The notes beneath the pieces were generated by a model. It had not been told where the DNA came from and did no database searches. It saw only the letters and a program-made list of their open reading frames with translations. Source: Pseudacidobacterium sp036264445 (GTDB lineage: Bacteria > Acidobacteriota > Terriglobia > Terriglobales > Acidobacteriaceae). Taken from it: 8,985 nt of DNA. The translations under genes were made by a program, and so were the position numbers. The stretch lies in the NCBI GenBank assembly GCA_036264445.1, contig DATAQW010000293.1:1-8985 (forward strand), given 5' to 3'. Shown here one piece after another: positions 6,738-8,985 of the stretch (the first letter of the stretch is position 1; each line of letters starts with the position of its first letter).

Positions 6738-8066
6738 CTAAGCGCTCTGTCCGAAAAATGTTTGCCAGAGAAGAAATAGATTCAACGAAAGAATGATGGC
6801 GACAGTGATCCAGCCTAACCAGCGGGTGACCTGGCGGTTTACGAATGCTCCCATTACCTGTTGGTTGCCAGTAAGCAGGAGTAGCGGCACAAGCGCAAAG
6901 GGCAGCGTAAAGCTGAGAATCACTTGAGACAGCAGAAGAATCTTCAGTGGATCAAGCCCGGTGGCTATGACAACAATTGCCGGAATGAGGGTCAGCAAGC
7001 GACGGAGAAAAATGCTGAACTTAACGTCAAGAAAACCCTCAAGAATCACTTGGCCCGCCATGGTCCCAACGGTGGACGAGGAAAGGCCGGAGCAGAGCAG
7101 AGCAATTGCAAAAACCACCGCCGACGTCTGGCCAAGAAGCGGCCCCAAGGTGCGGTGTGCCTCTTCAATGGACATGTCATGTTCCCATTTGAGGCCTCCG
7201 AATGCCGCGGCTGCGACAATCACCATGGCGGAATTCACAAGCCATGCTCCATTCATTGCAGCGAAAACATCGATGGTCTCAAAGCGCAGGTGCCGCAATC
7301 GAGCCAGATACTGCCGGCGCGGTGTCCCCGCTATTTCATTCTGCACGCGGGGCTGCACCAGGGCTGAATGTAAGTACACGACATGAGGCATTACTGTTGC
7401 GCCCAGCATGCTCACTGCGATGTAAATGCTCTTGCTATCGACTGTTGGAACAATCGTATTGAGCGCAATTGCCTTCCAATCGGGACGAATGAAAAACATT
7501 TCAAGGGCATAGCATATGCCAATGATGCAGACGAAACCCATAATCGCCAGTTCAAGCTTGCGAAAACCCCATAATTCCAGCGCGAGAATGATGAAAACGC
7601 ATATAGCTGACAGGATTGCAGCGCCAAGAAGAAGCTCCGTCTTACTCCAACCGTAGCGTGCGAGCCAGGGGCCAAAGAGCAGATAGAATCCCAGGGCTGC
7701 TCCAAGAAACTCGGCAAGATCGGTGGAGAGAGCAGAAATTTCTGCTGCTACCCACAAACCAACCGCTGTGGGACGCGAAAATTCGTTGCGGCAATTCTGG
7801 GGCAGGGTTTTTCCCGTAGCAATGCCAAGCTTGGCTGAAAGGTACTGGACGAGAATCGCCATGGCATTTGACCAGAGCAAAACCCATAACAACCGATAGC
7901 CGAAACGCGCTCCGCCGGAAAAATTAGCGGCAAAGTTGCCCGGATCAATATAGGCGATGCTGGCGACGAAGGCCGGCCCAAAGTAATACCACAGCTCCGA
8001 CGTGCGCATCCGCGGCAGTTTCTGCCGGATTGTCCCTGCGGCGGATTGTGTCGAGAGCGAGGCCAT
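6738..8066 (-). CDS. mntH: Nramp-family divalent metal (Mn/Fe) transporter, MntH-like
   Basis: This 442-residue inner-membrane protein has about eleven hydrophobic helices and imports Mn2+ or Fe2+ with protons. The Nramp metal-site signatures are intact: DPGNFAANFSGG in helix 1 (D41, N44) and GATVMPHVVYLHS in helix 6 (M226, H228). STDLAEFLGAALG (114-126) in helix 3 and the transport signature AGQVILEGFL (337-346) are also close to E. coli MntH. It is slightly longer than E. coli MntH (412), mainly at the N-terminus (polar residues 1-22). The ATG is preceded by AGGAG only 3 bp away, which is short, but a good promoter ending 15 bp upstream leaves room for little else. The gene is alone on its strand. 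With such a short leader there is no space for an Mn2+ riboswitch, so control, if any, should act on DNA. Family very sure; the exact metal is inferred. Confidence 0.95.
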   Translation of the reverse strand: MASLSTQSAAGTIRQKLPRMRTSELWYYFGPAFVASIAYIDPGNFAANFSGGARFGYRLLWVLLWSNAMAILVQYLSAKLGIATGKTLPQNCRNEFSRPTAVGLWVAAEISALSTDLAEFLGAALGFYLLFGPWLARYGWSKTELLLGAAILSAICVFIILALELWGFRKLELAIMGFVCIIGICYALEMFFIRPDWKAIALNTIVPTVDSKSIYIAVSMLGATVMPHVVYLHSALVQPRVQNEIAGTPRRQYLARLRHLRFETIDVFAAMNGAWLVNSAMVIVAAAAFGGLKWEHDMSIEEAHRTLGPLLGQTSAVVFAIALLCSGLSSSTVGTMAGQVILEGFLDVKFSIFLRRLLTLIPAIVVIATGLDPLKILLLSQVILSFTLPFALVPLLLLTGNQQVMGAFVNRQVTRWLGWITVAIILSLNLFLLWQTFFGQSA

Positions 8067-8081
8067 TTACTCCTGGTTTTG

Positions 8082-8110
8082 AGTATAGGGGGATTTTTGT
8101 CTTGCGTAAA
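8082..8110 (-). promoter_or_regulatory. Promoter of the Nramp transporter gene
   Basis: On the minus strand -35 TTTACG (8105-8110), a 17-bp spacer and -10 TATACT (8082-8087) form a good sigma-70-type promoter. Transcription would start about 8-10 bp before the start codon, giving a leader only long enough for the AGGAG ribosome-binding site (8070-8074). Confidence 0.6.
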
Positions 8111-8135
8111 CTATGGTTAACTTATTTTTATTAAC
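8106..8135. promoter_or_regulatory. Candidate operator with GTTAAC-type half-sites over the transporter -35
   Basis: GTAAAC-TATG-GTTAAC (8106-8121) is an imperfect dyad with 5 of 6 arm matches that overlaps the -35 of the transporter promoter. The second arm also pairs perfectly with TTAAC at 8131-8135 (GTTAA-N10-TTAAC). The surrounding DNA (8106-8150) is strongly AT-rich compared with the genes. A metal-sensing repressor (MntR, Mur or Fur type) would be expected here, but I cannot match a known consensus. Confidence 0.35.
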
Positions 8136-8219
8136 AATTATTGATTTACCTTCCGGACTTGGCGGCTCATCTCTCGTGCGATAGCCTTTGAAAAGAAAAC
8201 AGGAGTCCAACAAGCAGGC

Positions 8220-8985
8220 ATGAAAGTCCTCGTCATCGGTTCTGGAGGCCGCGAGCACGCGCTGGCGTGGTCCATTCGTAAGTCGCCACGTGTGAATGAA
8301 GTGGTATGTGCGCCGGGAAATGGCGGTATTGCGAAGGCGGCGCGGCTGGTCCAGGCAAGCCAGAAAGATATGAATGATCTGCTCCGTGTGGTGGCGGCGG
8401 AAAATCCCGATTTGACGGTGGTTGGCCCCGAGGCGCCGCTGGCGCTCGGTCTCGTGGATGAATTACAGCGCCGCAGTATTCCGGTATTTGGTCCAACGCG
8501 GGCCGCGGCCATGCTGGAGACGAGCAAGGCCTTCGCCAAGCGCTTTATGCAGCGGCACAAGATTCCCACAGCGAACTATGCGGTGTGCGCAACCCAGGAA
8601 GAAGCTTTGAGCGCGCTTGATCTTTTCCATCTGCCAGTGGTCATCAAGGCTGACGGGCTTGCTGCCGGCAAGGGCGTGCTTATCTGCCAGACAAAAAAAG
8701 AAGCGCAGGACAGTATTACTGGTCTTTTCAATGGCAAACTGTTGGGCACGGTTGAAACCAATATCGTAATCGAAGAATTTCTCCAGGGCGATGAAGTTTC
8801 GTTTCTTGTCCTGAGCGATGGCAAGCATGTTGCGCCGCTGGTTCCAGCGCAGGACCACAAGCGCATCGGCGAAGGCGATACAGGGCCAAACACTGGCGGA
8901 ATGGGTGTCTATTCAACCGACAAGATGCTTGACATTCAGATGCGTGACTGGATTCTGCATCACATCGTGCAGCCAACAATTGATG
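8220..8985 (+). CDS. purD: Phosphoribosylamine-glycine ligase, N-terminal part (cut by window edge)
   Basis: The frame starts at ATG 8220 and stays open to the window end (255 complete codons of roughly 425 expected). PurD joins glycine to 5-phosphoribosylamine with ATP, the second step of purine synthesis, in the cytoplasm. The start MKVLVIGSGGREHALAW is the family's N-terminal nucleotide-binding-like loop. PDLTVVGPEAPLALGLVD (63-80) follows, then the FGPTRAAAMLETSKAFAKRFM region, the ATP-grasp lysine loop VIKADGLAAGKGV, EEFLQGDEVSFLVLSDG, and the signature DHKRIGEGDTGPNTGGMG. All are intact in the visible part; the C-terminal metal-binding part of the ATP-grasp domain is beyond the edge. 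It is divergent from the metal transporter and is not preceded by other pur genes here. The start codon choice is forced by the conserved N-terminus. Confidence 0.97.
   Translation, partial: MKVLVIGSGGREHALAWSIRKSPRVNEVVCAPGNGGIAKAARLVQASQKDMNDLLRVVAAENPDLTVVGPEAPLALGLVDELQRRSIPVFGPTRAAAMLETSKAFAKRFMQRHKIPTANYAVCATQEEALSALDLFHLPVVIKADGLAAGKGVLICQTKKEAQDSITGLFNGKLLGTVETNIVIEEFLQGDEVSFLVLSDGKHVAPLVPAQDHKRIGEGDTGPNTGGMGVYSTDKMLDIQMRDWILHHIVQPTID

Larger units (their letters stand above)
8067..8219. other. 153-bp divergent intergenic region between the Nramp gene and purD
   Basis: The left half holds the transporter promoter and the AT-rich candidate operator. The right half (8150-8219) is more GC-balanced and should carry the purD promoter and leader, but no convincing -35/-10 pair was found. 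An AGGAG at 8201-8205 is the best purD ribosome-binding site, although it lies 14 bp from the ATG. No small gene or structured RNA was recognised. Confidence 0.5.

Noticed and set aside
8067..8110. Mn2+ (yybP-ykoY) riboswitch before the Nramp gene
   Set aside because: The promoter lies about 15-45 bp from the ATG, leaving a leader of about 10 bases, and no riboswitch-like helices are visible.
8067..8258. Minus-strand 63-codon frame upstream of the Nramp gene
   Set aside because: It spans the AT-rich promoter region and the start of purD, ends exactly before the transporter ATG, and has low-complexity residues; the promoter found there explains the sequence better.

Overview
The window reads as ordinary chromosomal DNA of a Gram-negative soil bacterium, most probably an acidobacterium of the Granulicella/Edaphobacter/Terriglobus kind. 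This rests on the moderately GC-rich codon use, a Kdo-hydroxylase-like lipopolysaccharide gene, a secreted GH18 chitinase, and proteins that resemble acidobacterial ones from memory. No database search was possible. I see no mobile element, CRISPR array, rRNA, tRNA or prophage gene.

Layout. At the left edge two minus-strand genes form a tight pair: a small two-helix membrane protein (266-553) and, 3 bp downstream, the N-terminal part of a probable Kdo hydroxylase running off the window (1-262). A divergent plus-strand gene of unknown function (575-1312) starts only 21 bp away. It converges on a minus-strand gene for an exported UlaG-like metallo-beta-lactamase-fold hydrolase (1345-2271). Upstream of that, and separated by a good intrinsic terminator, is the large aconitase gene acnA (2342-5137, minus). 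A 354-bp non-coding region divides acnA from a plus-strand signal-peptide GH18 chitinase (5492-6718). The chitinase converges on a minus-strand Nramp/MntH divalent-metal transporter (6738-8066). A 153-bp AT-rich intergenic region then separates the transporter from purD (8220 onward, plus), which is cut by the right edge.

How the genes relate. Apart from the left-hand pair, each gene appears to be its own transcription unit, and most neighbours are divergent or convergent. The functions (outer-membrane LPS modification, TCA cycle, chitin degradation, Mn/Fe uptake, purine synthesis) are housekeeping or saprotroph functions and do not form one pathway. I find no convincing new multi-gene system. 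The points worth a second look are regulatory or small-scale: very short divergent and leader regions with possible leaderless starts, a candidate operator over the transporter promoter, a short upstream ORF around the acnA ribosome-binding site, an insertion in aconitase, and two uncharacterised conserved-looking proteins.
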